DNA of 64,000 bases from Todiramphus chloris collaris (taxonomy: Eukaryota > Chordata > Aves > Coraciiformes > Alcedinidae). Every line of letters begins with the position of its first letter. Position 1 is the stretch's first letter. The stretch covers positions 4,201,693 through 4,265,692 of the forward strand of contig JANVCC010000064.1 of the NCBI GenBank assembly GCA_025345505.1, in the 5' to 3' direction. The notes below the pieces were generated by a model. It was not told the DNA's origin. It was given only the letters and a program-made list of their open reading frames with translations, and did no database searches. Made by a program: the position numbers and the translations under genes. Positions 24,801 to 40,121 of this stretch are shown piece by piece.

Positions 24801-27800
24801 CACGTCTGGTTCATGGATCGCAGACTCTTTACAAACCCTGTCTGTCCCCCTGGGCTTTCTCTGCCTGTGGAGAGGATGGATGCTGTGGCTGATGCCAGTG
24901 AAGCCAGCGTGTTGGTGACCTACTGCCCCGCGCCGTGGGAATAGGTAAGGTCCCCAAAAGCAGAGCCAAAGCACAGAGCACTGAGATCCAGCTATCTGGG
25001 GTTTGCTGCCAGCCTCCATCACCACTGTGGGAGGAAGCCAGTGGCTCTCTCCAGACAGCCTCACACCCCGGACAGCATGTATTCCTGTGGTTCTCAGCAG
25101 GCACCAATCGCTAGACCACCAGATCATTCTAACGTGAGCTTTCTGCTCAGCCAAGCCCAGCAGGTCGTACAAGGTCCCTTCCCAGCTCCAACTCCCGGTG
25201 AAAGGCGGAAAACTGCTGTTGACATCTGAAGGCGTCCTTGGCAAAGGAAGGAGAGACAAGCACTTCTCAGAAGGCACCACTTACCTTAATTGGATGCTTG
25301 GTTACGAACTGTGCCACGCGCATCGGCTTGCGGTTGAAGGAAACCCAGAGCTGGACCGAAGGCGGCTGCGAGCTGCCTAGCAAACGCTGCGGCAGAGCAG
25401 AGGGACGTGTTAGGAGCAGCTCTCAGCCCTGAAATCACCCTCCCCTCCGGAGGCAGCTGCAAGGCAGACTGGGGCAAGCCACAAACCACCTGCCTGGAGC
25501 CGAAGCACGGCAGCTGCCTGGGACCGGCACGGGGAGCAGCGCTGCCCGCTCCTGGTTTAGCCTGCCGAGGGCAGCACTCAGCAGGGAGAGAACCTGCCCT
25601 TTCTGGACGGGCAGGTGGAGGTAAGGAGGGATTTCATTCCTCCCCTTTCTGCAGAGCAGTTTGTCCTTTCCTCCCTATTTTTAACAATGTGCACAAAATG
25701 AAAGGCACCGGCACGAGGCCAAAAAAGTAAAAAGCTGGGGGCAACCTATTTCGTACAGGATGCCAATGGTAAGAACCTAAACCCAGATTTAGGCTCCAAA
25801 AATAAGCGGCCTGATTTTTCCCAGGCTCCATATTGCTAAGCAACCGTGCCTCCCACGGAACGGAGCAGAAATCGGAGTCCTGGGCGCCTCTGCCACCCAG
25901 CCTGTCCTCTCCACGGCACCGCTTCTGCTGCGGCCAAGGTTTGAGGCAAGCTCCCAGTTCCAGACCTGGAGATATCATTTCCAAATCAGAGGATTGCAGC
26001 CAGACCAACCTCCCTCACAGTCTGTTTCTCACCGGTCCTTGCCTCAGCACAGAGCATGAGTGATTTTAGTGCTGTTCAATGTGATGGCAGCCGCTAGAGC
26101 TGTGGGAGAAAGCCCAAGGGTGGCCCCTGTGACCCCTGAGCTCTCCAGAAGCAGGAACAGCTTTGAAGAACCCTCAAAAGGAGTTCATGATTGGAAAGGT
26201 CCTGATTATAATCTGCCTCACACTTTCAGGACACTGCTCACCGAGCCTGGAGGTGGCTTCTCCGCAGAGACACGGACCACCTCCCATGCTTCACCCAACA
26301 CCAACAGCCAGCCTAGATAACATCTTCTGCAAACCACAGCAGGCTTCAGATCAGGCACAGCGCCAAGAGGATGGGCCCTAGGAGCTGCAGGCTGTACTAC
26401 CTGCTTTCCAGCTTTCTTTCAGGTTTGTCTGAAACTGGCCAGCAGCTGCAAAAAGCAGGGGGTGGGCCGTGGCTGCAGACGGACCAAAGGATGGCATTTG
26501 CTCACCCGCATCCTCTTCTCTTAGGAAAGCAAAGAGAAAAATCCAGTTTTCTTTCCAGGCTGGAGCACGTTACGCTACTTGGACCTAGTCCACCCTTGAT
26601 GGTAATCCTCTCTGACAAGCGGCCTCCTAACCGCCGAGCTGCCGAGCCACATCCCCCTCTCCCCTGCTGCCACCCCCACCCCAGCATCCCCCACCTCGCC
26701 GGCCTTCCCAGGCATCCTCTGGTTTGTCCCGGATCCCAGCACTTCGCAGCCTGACCTACTTCTGCCCGGCCTGCTGAAGCGGTTCTGTACCCAGGCATCG
26801 CCCGTCAACCCGGGCGGTGAGTTGCTGGCGTGACGCTTACCACGGACTTCGTTGCGAACATGTATTTGTCCCTGAGCTGGAAGTCTTCAACCTCTTCCAG
26901 GATGATTTCCTTATTTTCACGGCTCTGAAAGAAGTCGGTGCTGCGAATGACGGTGGAAGCCCCAGAAGGCTCATGCCGCTCGATGTAAACCGTATTTGGC
27001 TTATCGTAGGGCTCGACTCCCCTGGGAAGAGCAGAAAAGGTGGCAGTGGTGTTATTTCTGCGCTCAGAGCAGTGCAGAAGGCAGCAGGTAACAAGGAGCA
27101 CGAGCCCTTTCAAGAGATGGGGGAGGCGGGACCCGTGTGGGTGGCTGTCTCTTGTCACCCCGCTGTGTCACATCCCCATGGTGCAGGGTCTCTGCTGGGC
27201 CAGGGGAGCAGGGGCCCAGGGCTGGTGCTTTCTTTGGTACCCAGGTTTGGGTCTGCACAGGGTAACAAATGACGCAAGAGGCGAGGAGTGAGAGAAGAAA
27301 GGAGCTGGGTGCAACGCACGGGCGCGACACGTACCAAGAAAAAGACTTCACGTGTTCCTGAATCATTATCCAGGTCTGGCCAAAGTCATCCGATTTCCAG
27401 AGCTGCAACGATAAAGGTAAGAGATGCCAGTGGGACGGGGCAACTGAAAAGACCCAATGCTTTAGGAGACCAAGACAAGATGAACACGTGTCCATTGCAA
27501 AACCATGAACTGCTTTGAGGACTTCTCTTTACATGGTAGCCATCTGCAGCAACAGCAACTCTTCTAGCTGTGGGAGAATATCCCAGCCAGGAAAAAACTG
27601 TTCTTTAGTCTCCTACTAGAGGATTTCCCACTGTCTGTTGATCCACCTGGTTTTAAACTAACTCAGAAGTAAAAGCACCATGTTGTAATAAACTCTGGGT
27701 GTGTGACTGCCATGGTAAATGTCTGGGCAGAGCTGTCTCCCTCTCGGAGGCCGTTACAACCCCACGCTGTTGTTGCAGCTCTGCAGGCACGAGTAGGCAA

Positions 27801-30800
27801 AGGTCAGGAGGAGAGATAGCATCTCCCGCTGCACCAATGAGAACGGCAGTGATAAACACCAGCCCGCAGGCTCATCAGCCCCTCTGCAGATCCTGTCCCT
27901 CAAACAGCCTGTGTCCCTGAAAACTATCTGGGTTTTTTTCCACCGGAGCTGCAGTTTTTTTCAGGTATGTGGATACAACCAGCTCGACCCCAGCCTCGAC
28001 CATCAGTCCAACAGCCCGCCCAGGGAAGGTACCGCTCCCAGCAGGCTCTGTCCCCTGGGAAGGCATCAGCAGGGTGCTGGCACACACCCTGCTAGGCTGG
28101 ACTTTCTGAAAGCAGCACTGACTGTCCCTGTACCTCGCTCGACCATCCCCACTCACACACTGAGCGATGGCTGTTCCCCCTCCCAGCTCTGCTTACGCTT
28201 CCTGCGTCTATCTGAAGGTGCTGGCGTTATTTGCAGCCTTTACCCAACAGCTCCGGGGGAGAAAAAAAAGTGTTTGTTTTCAAGAAGCAATTTGTTATGC
28301 AAGACCCAAAGCCAAACCACATGCCCGCGTGAAATACTGCAGAGGTTGGTCCTGCCTCAGCTGCCAGCGCTCTGCGGTGAGTTACGACCTCAGGAGTCGG
28401 GGAGATCGATACGCTCAGGAGCGGCCGGGATGAAGCACGGAGGAAGGAAAAGGGAGAGGAAATGTTTAAAGCGGCCATCCTGCGGGTACCACATCCTCAC
28501 TGCTCCAGACGTCAGAAACCAGACTGACCTCGAGGGAAGGGGGTGTCCTGACCAATTTAGGATGGCCCTGCATGGGGCAATCCAAGATCAGCCACTCCGG
28601 ACGGTCAAAGCACGAGCCCACACGGCACTGGCATGAGGCAGGGGGGCACTCGGCGCGCTCGAAGGAACGGAAGGGGCCAGGGGCAGTGTCACAGCAGGGT
28701 GGAGGTGGGATGCCAACCCTCTCATCTATGCAGAAGCGCTCACCTGTTTTTTAGGATGAGACCTGTCAAAGCCCAGGAGGAGGTTGGGGTTCCTGCCGTG
28801 CAGGAGGAGGTCCGCGGCTCTGAAGGGAATCGAGAAGCCTTGAATGTTGTTGCAGAAGTCGGTGGTGATCCAGAGGTATGGGACAAAGGCGTCCACGAAG
28901 ATATACTGGGAAGAGAGACCAACAAAGATGATCCCCTGGGAGGCTGAAGCAGAGCTCAGTATGGCAGTAACAAAGGCACACGTCCCAGGGGGACCTTTGG
29001 GAGGGCAGACTCTGGAGGAGAGAGATCTGCCTGCCCCAGCCACCCCCTCTCCCGACACATTCTGATGCTCTTAAGCATCACAGAGCAAAACAGGAGGTAC
29101 AGCAGTGTGCCCAGCACACCCCACCTCTGTCCCAGGGACCCCCAGGACAGCCCAAGGGGATCCTCTGGGAAGTGAGAGGACCATGCAAAAATGGTCTTCA
29201 GTCCCTGTCTGTGGGAGGGGCCTGTCCCTCCCCGTTGCCACAGCAGAAAGGACAACATGAACACACTGGGGCTGGATACCGCATCCTCCTCACCCTCTTG
29301 TTGTCGGCCGGGCTGTGGTAGAACTGGGCGATGGCCACCTCGCTGCTGTTCCCCCCACCAAAGCTGAACTTCTCTGAAATCTTCTTAAAACTCTTCCCGT
29401 AGTCATAAGACACGTAAACCTGCAAAGGAGAATCCCCGGCGTGAGGAGCGCCAGGGTCTGGGTTCCCTTCTGACAGGTTGGGTAAAATCTTGGGTGGGAA
29501 GCCGTAGGGATTGCCCGGGCCAGCCATTCAGGGCTTGAACCCACAGGGCAACACAGAGGATATGAAATGTTTTGTGTGTGTGCCTCTGAAGTCAAATCCT
29601 TGGGGTTTTGTTGTGGTTTTTTTTGTCTCATCACCCCAGCGGAGGGTAGAAGGGCAGGCTCTAGCTCAGCAGCCACCGACTCCCCAGGACCGCGCCAGGT
29701 TTCATTACTTACATCGCTGTTTTTGGGACCCAGCAAAGAGAGGCTGTCTCTGGCCAAGGCCACGATCACGTTGCTCTTCTCTCCTGCCCAGTGAACGACC
29801 ATCTGATTGTGGGAATCGTTGAGGCTGACCTGCAACGCCAAGGAAGAGGGCACCCTGAGCGAACGCCCACTCGTGCCACCCCTCCTCGGGCTTTGGGGAG
29901 ACCCACTCAAACCGTGGGCAGAAGTTAAAACAGCCCAGAAGGCAAAGAGCAGAAAGGGCACCATGTGCCCGGGGGCAGCGCTCGCGGGCACGCTTGGGGC
30001 GAGCTCAGCTCCAGCTGGGAGTGGCTTAAACTGCAACAGGATGGCCCACGGGTGCTGCGTGGGCACCAAGGGCTTCATCTTTCCACCATGGTTTTATAAG
30101 GGTTTCTGTGCCTTCAGCCCACTGCGTTGATGGGGGTTGGAAACCTCTGCCAATGTGACTGTGGCAGTGCCACCGAGCCAGGGCTGCCAACACTTAGACC
30201 GAGGCCACCACAGCAAGGTATTCAAGCATTTGCTGCAAGCAACCAAGCAGTTAAAAGAGAAGGCTTCCCTGGGGGGCTGGTGCTCAAGCACGGCCCCACA
30301 TAGAGCAGCATCCGTGACAACGTGTTGGCAAAACGCGTGTGCCCAAAGGGGTTAGTTTTCCTTTTATTCTTCCTCTGAGAAATAGAATCCGGGGAGGTAG
30401 GGGGGGATGATGTGAATGAAAACTAAACCGAGGACCGAGAAGCGATTTCCAACCCAGGCTAAGCAAAGAGCCCCAGGGAAACAGTCCCCTTTCCACAGAG
30501 ACTTCTCCTGTACCCTAAAGGCCGTGCTGGTTTCCAACGCAAATGCGGCCGCGCGTGATCCAGTTGCTCCCCGCGCGGGCACTGTCTGTGTCTTGCCACG
30601 CCAGTCGCAGAGGGCTGGTTTCTATGGGGAAGCTCTCACAGCATCGCTGTGCCGGGAGCCTCTCGGCAACCCCGGTACCCGGAGCGAGCTGGGGCGAGCG
30701 GTCTTGCCGGGAGAGCCGGGTGAAGCAGCTGAGCAGCAGCCACAGCTCAGCCACGGCCGAGAGCCCGGATGGCAGCCACGCGTGCCCGAGCCCTCGCACG

Positions 30801-33800
30801 CCTCCGCGGCCGTGGCTCAGCTGACGGCTTGGTAACCCCTAAGCTCGTGGCTTTGGGAAGCTGTAAAAATACAGGGCTAAGCCCTTCTTAGGCATGATGG
30901 CCCGTGGCTCCTGCTGACCCCGGCATCGGCGAGGAGCACAGCCCGGGGTAAGGGGCTGGTTTAACCTCCGCCAGTGACTGGTGAGTAAACCACTTGGAAA
31001 AACAAGGTCTTTATTCTGGAGGAGGGAGGGGGTGAGTGAAGCAGAAGCCCTCAAATCCCTCTTATGCAACAGGCTCATACAAGGCCGTGGAGGGGGATGG
31101 GGAATAATAAATCAAAACCTGTCAGGGAGGCAGCGAGCAGCCCCAGGGCTGGTACCCCCAGCGGCACCCCTGCCTGCCCGGCCAGGGACCCCCCTCCGGG
31201 CACACGATGCTGCAACACCCGGAGACCCAGCACCGCAGAGATTTAGGTCAGGCAGAAGCAGCAGCTACAGAGCGAGCCAGCAGTAGCTTTGTACACCCGC
31301 TGGCAAAAAAAAATAAATTGAAGCGATGCTGTTTGAGGATGCAGGGAAACAGGGCAGAGAAGGAGGAACTGCTGATGCCCACTGAGACAGCCGACGTAGA
31401 GCCTCGGACATGAAATCCAGAGCAGCTCTGCACTCCGAGCCCTGATCCCCGTTCCGTCCTTTAAATGCAGAACAACCCCATTGAAATCTGCAGCTGCATT
31501 AGTTATTTTGGGTGCAGCTCTTTTGGATTCCCAGCTGTGCCCGGACTGAGGTTTGCTGGCCCGTCTGGAGCTCTGCTGTGATTTGGAGGGGAGGGGGATA
31601 GCGAGCCCATCGCCGCACGCTCAGAGATGGAAGCGAGCAACCCTGCCCAGCCTCCCTTCCCCAGGACAGCCCCTCGAGGGGGAGATCGGTCCGTTCCCCA
31701 CGGCGAGCCAAAGTCAGGATGTTCCAGACCTGCCCCGTGCATGCCCTCCCCAGCTCCCCTCAGCCAAGAGGGGCTTGTTAAGGATTGTATTTTTCTGCAA
31801 GAAATCTGACACTAGGACAGTTTCAAAACCAGCCAAACTGCAGGAGGCTCCTACCCGCACCTTGCCTTAACCTCAGCAATAAACCCCTACATCTTTTTTT
31901 TTCCCTGTGAGCCCCAGAGAGCCCCCTCCTCAGAGCAAAGAGAGCTGGGAAGTGTAGTGAAAGCCAAACCCACCATGACTGGGCTTGGAGGTTACTGGTG
32001 AGGACCTCAGGCAGCCTACTTAGGGCAGAGCCCCTGTATAAAGGTCAAACTGGGCATGAGCAAGGCTTGGCTCCCCGGCAGGAGGGAAGGAGAGCAGCAC
32101 CCCGGGCACAGGGGCCGTGCCCAGCAGAAGGTTCAGGAGCAGCTAGACAGCTAGAGCATGGCTTACTAAAGTGTGTAAAGAAAGAGAAGCCACCAGAAGG
32201 ATGCCTTGTGCTGTTGGTCCCCCTGGAAGGGCTTCTGCAGCAAAGTCTCAGGTTTAGAAGCCTCAGACTGATAAGTCGGAAAAACTCCACTGCTAGAATA
32301 AGTAGTAAAGTAGGTGTGTTTATTCCAGCACTGGGACACATGGGGGATTCAAGACGTTTGCCTCTGATGGTTCCCAGTGTGGGAAACTACAGCCAGCACC
32401 TGAGCAGCTCTGGCCCTTTGGAGCTTTGTAGGGACCCGAATGGCTCAGAGGAGCAAGAAACGTGACCCTGAGTCTCTGCTGTCCTGGCAGCAGAGCTGTG
32501 TTGTGCCCTGGGTGAAAAGCACACAATGTCCCGCCGACTGGGATGGTTTTCTGTGAACTAGCTTTGCAGTAAGGCTGTTGTTATCCCAACACGAGCAGCC
32601 CAGCAGCCCTGCCCCGCTGCTGGGACGAGGCTCATTTGGCAGGAGCCAACTGTCACAGCCTCCCCTAAGGGGGGGAAACCTTCCCCGGGAACTGCTTGAA
32701 CCTATGAATGGGTAATGTTGGAAACAGCATTTAGCATAAATTCCACTTAATGGGGAAGTGTTTTGGTCTTTGCCAAGTGATTAAGTGTATATGAAATATG
32801 CATGAAATTCTAATTTGTCCTCCTAATAGGTAAGGTGCCAAATGAAGTCCAGGAGGGGAGAACTGGAGCCAAGGCATAGCAGAGGCTGCTTGTAGCTCTA
32901 GTTAACGTGGTTAACGCTGCTAGCTTTGCTCACACTATTTAATTTTTCTAACAGTGTCTTCCAATAAACGCATCCCCTGCAGAAACAGAGAGAGAAGTCA
33001 ACCCCTGGAGCTGCCATCCCTTGGGTACCAGGTACGAGCTCCCTCCTGGCTCACGGGGTGCAGCTGGGAGGGGGAGTGTTGCGTGGTTGCGTGGTGTTGT
33101 GCTGAGACAGTTGTACCTCCTTGCCGAGCCGACCACGGTGATGTTTGGTGTGCAGCACCCAGCTTGTTGAGTGCTCAGGACCCCAGGAAGTCCCTCGGCA
33201 CCTGCAACACCTATGTGCCAGCTCCCCTTCCCATCACATCCCTCGCAGTTGCTTACGTGCAGAACTGAGAGGCTGGGGCAGGATTTTGGTTGCCGAGCTC
33301 GGCAGAGGCGGCTCACCGCTCGCGAGCGACGAGCTGCAGCATCAGCAAAAGCCCCGGGCTCCAAACTGATGCAGGCTGACCAGGAGAGGAGCGACTCTGG
33401 CGTGGGCACCTCGCTGTAGCTACTCAATGGGTAGAACAGCAGCACCTCCGGCCTTCCCATCACCAGAGGACTTTACAGCCCAGGCCTTGGAGCTGCTCCG
33501 CCTGGGAAGGGTGACCTCCCCGTGCAGAAATCAGCTGGGATGAGCTGCAGGCAGCCACACCGCGCGCTCACCGCCTCGCGCTGGCACCCGGCACCCGCGC
33601 GCAGCGACGAGCATCGGGGCAGCGTTAGGGGCTGTTCTGGGTGCTGAGTGGGCTTGGTAGCCGAGTGCTGGCACCAATGGGTTTGCTCAGTTGAGAATTA
33701 ATGCTCCAGCTATAGGATGTGAGCTGCAGCTCGGCCCAGGCGCTCGCGATTCATCAGGAGGCGACGCGGGGCGACTGCTCCGGGGCTGAGGCACGATGCT

Positions 33801-36800
33801 GTAAAAACTGGGGGAGTGCAGAAGAAAGACTCCTAGGGATCATTGATGTGTTTTCCCAGCTTGATTATGTAGCTGAAAATGGGATGCCTACAAACAAACG
33901 CAGTTCCTAGGAAATTTCTGTATGGTTAATTGATGATTGCTACAGCTCAATACGTGAGGGTATCGGAGAGCAACGGGCTTCTGAGGCTGCAGAAACCATC
34001 AGTGTCACCAGCAGCTTGAACCTCAGCCTGAAGGCCATCAGAGGAAGCTTGCAGAAGAGGAACTGGCAGAATATTTTGTACCAGGTTGCCAGGGGAATGA
34101 GGATGGGCCTGAAGAAAACAACTGGTGATAGGGATCAGAAGCGAAGCTGCAGCTCGGCTAGCACAGGGCTTTAAAGGAAAGGTGCTCTCACCAGGCTCCT
34201 CATCATTCCACCTCGACAGAAGCCACACAGGACAAGCGCCGAGCCTTCACGTCCCCGTTTCCTTTGCCTGCCCCCCAGCGAGGCTTACGCAATGTCCTGG
34301 CATCACGGATGAGTCAAGTGTCACGGGTGGCTACTGCACTCCCCGCACGCCGCGTTCCCCCCGCACTCCCACTAAAGCTTCATTACTGTACCTTCTGCTC
34401 CACTCCCGAGCATCTGTTTCCAGCCCTGCCATGATATTTTAAAATCCAGCCTGCGCCTGCCGTTGGCACTGCTTGTGGCTTGGACTGAAAATGCCAGGGT
34501 CTGAAATCATTGATATGAAACACGGGTGACTCATTTCAGAGAGTGCCAGGCCCGTGTTAATTTTGTTAATACTGAAATCATCTGCTTGCAGGGCTGTTTT
34601 TTTCTCTGCTGCCACCAACAGAGCTCTCTGTTAGCTGTTGTTTCTGGGAGGAAGGAAAAGGGTAAGGGAGGGGGAAGATGGGGATTGCGACCCGAGCCCT
34701 GTTTACCCCAGAAATGAGAAGGTGCCTTAGCCAGAAGGTCCCTTAGCAAGGTGCTGGAGATGGGTTTTCTTTTGAGATTGATGGGGATGGGGGGTGATGA
34801 GGAATTGAGGTAAGCACCGATGCCAGTCCCTCCCCCACAGCCAAGGCAGGGAGGAAGGCTGCGGGCAAGGTCTCAAGCGCTGTCGCTGAAGCGTGCCACG
34901 AGCTCGTCGTTACGGCTACAGAAAGCTTAAGCGATGCCCCTGGGACGCCGCAACGCTTGCTTAGTCCAACAGCAGGATCTGCAAGGAACCTGCCAAAGGG
35001 TAAACAATGAAGAAAACCAGAAAAACCTCTCCCGGCCGCCACGGTGCCGAGAGTGGGAATCGCGTGGCTTCCAGAGACTCGTTTCTCTTGGCAAGTTTGG
35101 GTGCAAAAGCAAGTGCCTGGGGCGGCAGTGCCCGTGCCCCAGGGCAACGCAGCCATGGGAAGGAGTTATCTGCCAATCAAGAAAGAAAGAGGGGGGGTCC
35201 AGGAGCCCGTGGCCACCCCTCTGCCACCCAGGGCACCTCTAGAAGGTTAAAGTCTAATCAGGGAAGGTGTCTGCTGAGCTGGCAAACTAGGTCAAAATTA
35301 AGCACGGTTCAGTTCTGATGCAGCATGGTCGACGTCTCTGCTCACGAGGCTGGGCAGCATTTACTGCGAGAAGCACTTTCCCCCTTCTCTGAGGGCAGAA
35401 AGGCTCTTGGGTGGTTTGCAGGCTGTGGAGGAAGGAAGCTAAGGTGGAATCTCTACCTGCATTGCACTAATGGCTTCAAAAGAAGAGAAGCTTCAGCTTC
35501 CTCTGCTCAGGCGTTATTTTGACTGCGTGCTAACAGTAATTTGGGGGAGCTCACCAGCACCACCAGCCCATGCGGAGGGAGGGCTACGAGAAGGGACCCC
35601 AAAGCCAGGGGATGGGGGCTCATCCCTGGGGGACCGCTCTGCCTTCTTGGTACCCTGCAAGCGTGCTGTGCCACGGACCTAGAGATGTTAATATCTCCTG
35701 CACAAAGTCATTGCCATGGTGTTATGGTAATGGGAGGCGTTCTTCTTGGCCGTCTCGGAAAGCTTATGTCTTAAAGATAAGGATCACTGAGCAGCATCGT
35801 GGTGCAGCGTTGATTTTAATCTAACGCAGGCTGCTGTAGCGTGTGGTGCTCGAGTGCCGGCAGCTGAGGAGGTCATCTTAGGTCTTCATCAGGATGGAGG
35901 GGACCAAAGTGTCAAGGTCAATCAGGTGGGCTGATAAAAGGTCATTTCATAGTAAATGTCCTGGGAAGGATGAAAAACCTGGTGCTTTCTCTCAAAGACA
36001 GGATTGGCTATTCAGCAGGAAACAGGAAGCTTGACAGCCATGAAGTAGGTGCCCCCGGAAGGGAAAGAGATGAGCTGGCGTTAGGGCACTGGTCGGGGGG
36101 GTGAGGAGGTGCAGGTGAGAAGCACGGGGAGAGGCTCGATGCCTCGCAGCAGCAGCACAGAGGGTGAGCTGCTTGCCACAGGAGCCACCAGCAGTTAGAT
36201 AAAGATGTCTTTTGTCCCCTGTGCTGCTTAAGGCAAAGGTTTCTTGTGAGTTGGAGGCTTTTGGGGGAGGTTTCGGATAAGCCAAAGGAGGGAATGGGAT
36301 GTCTGCAGATAAAGGCTAGACCTGTATATCTGTACTAGCAGCCCAGTCCGTGCTCTCTGGAACTGTGGTCCTCTCTCTTGCCCCTCAGGATCAGCAGACA
36401 GAGACAGACCTCCCATCACGACATTTCTCCTCACCGTCTGCCACGGCCAGGACACGGCACTTGCCCGCCAGCCAGCCTCATGGTCACAGAAGATGCTTCG
36501 ACCCAGCAGGCAGGTAGGCAGCCGAAGGAAGTGGCTATTTTCTTGTCCTTGTTTGAGCCCTTGCAGGCAATCACAGAATCACAGAATGTTAAGGGTTGGA
36601 AGGGACCTCAAGAGATCATCGATTCCAACCCCCCTCTCAGAGCAGGACCACCTAGAGCAGGTCACACAGGAACAGATCCAGGTGGGTTTGGAATGTCTCC
36701 AGAGCAGGAGACTCCACATCCCCTCTGGGCAGCCTGGTCCAGAGCTCCATCACCCTCACAGTGAAAAAGTTTTTCCTTCTGTTTCTGTGGAACCTCTTCT

Positions 36801-39800
36801 GCTCCAGCTTGGACACGTTGCCCCTTGTCCTGTCACTGGACATAACAGAGCAGAGCGATGTGGCTCGTGGCTGGTTTTCCCCCAGGAGGGGACAGGATGT
36901 GTGTGGGCTGCTGGGGATGTGTCCTGGAAATGTAAAATCCTAGAGCTGAGTAGCTGCATCCAGGTCTGAGCAGGGATGTGTAGGCAAGAGCGCAGAGGCT
37001 GTTAAGGGGCAGGAGGGTGGGCTGCAGACACAGCCAGGCAGAGCAAGGCAGAATGTGGCAGCGTGGTCACCAGAAGGGGTTCAGGGAGCATGCCGGCCCC
37101 GGGGGGTGTAGGCAGCAGTTGTCTTCCCCTGGGGATGCTGCTCTGCTGTCAGTGGCGCCCTAGAAAAGACCTGTCACATGTTGATGCCCGCTTTGTAATG
37201 GTCTGCCCATTGCAATGCTCGCCAAGAGTCCTGTAGAGGTAAGAGCTGTGCAAGGGAGCAAAACCCGCTCCGTCTCAAAGCTGACAGTCGCTGGAGTCGC
37301 GTGTTTGGTCTCTTGGTTGCTGGTTCTTCGGAGTCAGAAAAGCCAGCACAAAGCCACGAAGGCACAGGGGTTTAGGCTACTGGTCTTGTTGTTCACTGAG
37401 GTTCCTGACCAGTTTTGCTGTGGCCACTCACACAAGCTGAGCAAAGCCAGCCTGGCAAGGATGCAGTCAGTGGTAAGGATCTGGATGAGGAATCCAAGTC
37501 AAGCTTTGTGCTTGTGTCTTTGGTGTCTAGGGCAAGAGGGCTCTGAGCCTGTTGCTGGTAATGCTGACTAAGCTACGTCTGGCTCCCGAGGAGCTACAAA
37601 GAGTTTGGACTTTCTACCTCTCCTCACTTCTGGCTGGTGTGATGTGTCCCTTCCTCTGTCTCCAGTCCCCTGGTGAAGTCAACTGCAGGGTCAACGGGCA
37701 GCACCGACCTCCTGCGCCGTGCTTTCCTTCACCTCTGAGCTGAGCTGGGGCTCTAAGTCATCCCGCAGGGCTGTGTCGAGAGCCAGGGAAGGGCAGGGAG
37801 TCTCGGTGCACGAGCTAGAGCGTAGCATATGGCCGAGCGACCTGCCAAACGCACGGGAGCAGGATGCGTCCCAGATAAGGGACTGCAGTGGCATGGGACT
37901 CAGGTAGCCTAAGCACTGCCTCTTAGGATGGTGTCCCTGAGAGAGGACTGAGTGATTTTTCTGCTGGTATTATGAGCACCAGAGACTTGGGGGAGGGGAG
38001 ACACGGGGATCATTTGGTGCTTGTGACGAGGCGCGAGATCCCCCCAGCACCATGTTGCCCATCCTTCTGCTTCCTCGGCGTTAGCAATTGTGCAGTCAGA
38101 TCTGTAACGGAAGCTGAGGACACCCGGACTCCCTCTTGTCTTTTTCATTAAAGAGACCCCTGATATTAAAGCACTGTAACGCTCGGGAGAACTCTGAACT
38201 GCTGTTTAGTGGCAATAAATTCTTCCTGGTGGCGTGCAGCACCTAGGCTTCAGAATTTGTGCGTCTCGTCCCAAAGGAGCGGAAGGGCCAGGTTTTGTAC
38301 GGTAGCCTGAAACCGCAAGTCCCGCCACCGGCGAGAGCCACTCTGCTCTCCAGGCACATCCCCTCTGAAAGATTAAGGCAACAAGAACACAGTGGCAAAC
38401 TGTTGAACTCCCACTGTTTTCTATTAGTCCTGTTCCCAACGGCACCGGGGTTACCGCACCCTCTTTGGTCTGTGGCTACGTGTCCAGGCGGTTGAGAATG
38501 CTCCTGCCAAAGCAGCTCTCTACCTGACCCCAGGCGGGTGGGTTGGATGAAAGCCACAGGGAGACGGAAGGGAAAGTGCTACAAATGTCTTTTCTGTAGA
38601 TAAGAGACAAGTGTCATGTTTTTTTCTAGCTGTGTTAGGCTAAAAACAGCCAAACGTTGAGAAGGTAGGGGAGGTGAAGCAGAGTTTCAAGGGGACTGGG
38701 AACAGCTTTTCCCATCCTCTACACAGGGGCTTTAGGAGCAGCAACAGCCCTGACATGTGCCCCTCCAGCAGCTCTAGAGCCAGTCCTGCCTTTGAGCCAG
38801 ATCTTTCTCATCCTACAAGTAGCAAAAAAGGGAAACTATAGGGCACCGTGAAGCAAAAGCACTAGCTAAGGAGACAAATGAAGGTGTTGCAGAAGGCTTG
38901 AAGCCTGTCCTCAGGCATGTCCCATCCCTCCGTGGGCTGGTCCTCTCTACCCACCAGCATCTTTTTGGGCACGTGCTGGGACACAGGCAGTGTAAGCAAG
39001 GAGCATCAAGTGAGGCAAGGTAGCGTGGCCTAGTGTACAGATAGTTAAAAAATAAAAGCAGACTCTTTAAGGCTGCAGCTTTCCACAGCAGGCACCCTGG
39101 CAGCCTGAGTGTAATTCCTCATCACCCCTAAAGTGAGGGTTGTCTCAAAAAGCCGGGCTGAGGGGCAGCCTCTATGGTCCTGGCAGCAAAACTTGCCAGT
39201 GAATCGAGCCACTTTCAGAAACAGCAGCTTCTATGTTTTTCTGTGATGAGCAGCTCCTCTCCCCGTCTTCTTCAAGGAGCAGTGGAGGATGGATCAGAGA
39301 CACAGTGAGAAGCCCCTCTTAGGGAGAAGGGCACAGCGCCTCACCCACAGCAATGCCTTCCACCAGAAGTCCCCTCCCGAGTGTCAGAACCTTCAACGCG
39401 AGCAACTGTAGGTGAAGAGGTGCTGCCCACCTCCCAGCCGGAGGGATTCGCTTTCCCATCGGGCCAGCTAGCTCGCTAGCTCGCTAGCCCGTGCCCTTGG
39501 CCAGCCGGCAGTTGTCACTGCTCATCCCGCTGGCAAGGAACCCTCCAGTCTAAAAATGCAAACCTGACAGTGCCACTCGTTCGAGATGGCTCTGGGAGAT
39601 CCAGGAAGGGATGGATGCGTGGGCAGCGATCAGCAGTCCCTCCCGTCTAAAAGCCTGCTGCCGGGAACGGGGCAAGTCACGGGCAGCGAGCGAGCTATTA
39701 GACGTAGCCAGGGCTGCTTCGGCAGCAACCTGCCTCGGTGCCGGGGGGGGGGGATGCCGGCCATCCCCACGCGGGACCCGCTCAAACCCCTGCAAGGCAC

Positions 39801-40121
39801 CGAAGTTCTTTTCCGAGCAGCAAGTGTGCACCGTTCCCCCCCATCCCGCCCCCTCCCCCGCAGCGGACCCGCGGGGGGCTGCGGGGCACCGCGCTCTCGC
39901 CGAGGCGGACTCCCCAGCAGCCTACTCGCGATAGCAACCCTGGAGGGGACGGGGGACAAGCGGCTGAACGCGGGGCTGGCCCCTCTGCCCCGCATCCCCC
40001 CCGCTACCCCCCCCGTGTCAAGCGCTCGCCGCAACTGCCGGGGGGGGGGGGGGGGGGGGGGGGGGGGTAGGGCACCCCCCCGCGGGCTTGTGGGGGGCGG
40101 GGGGGGGGGGGGGGGGGGATC

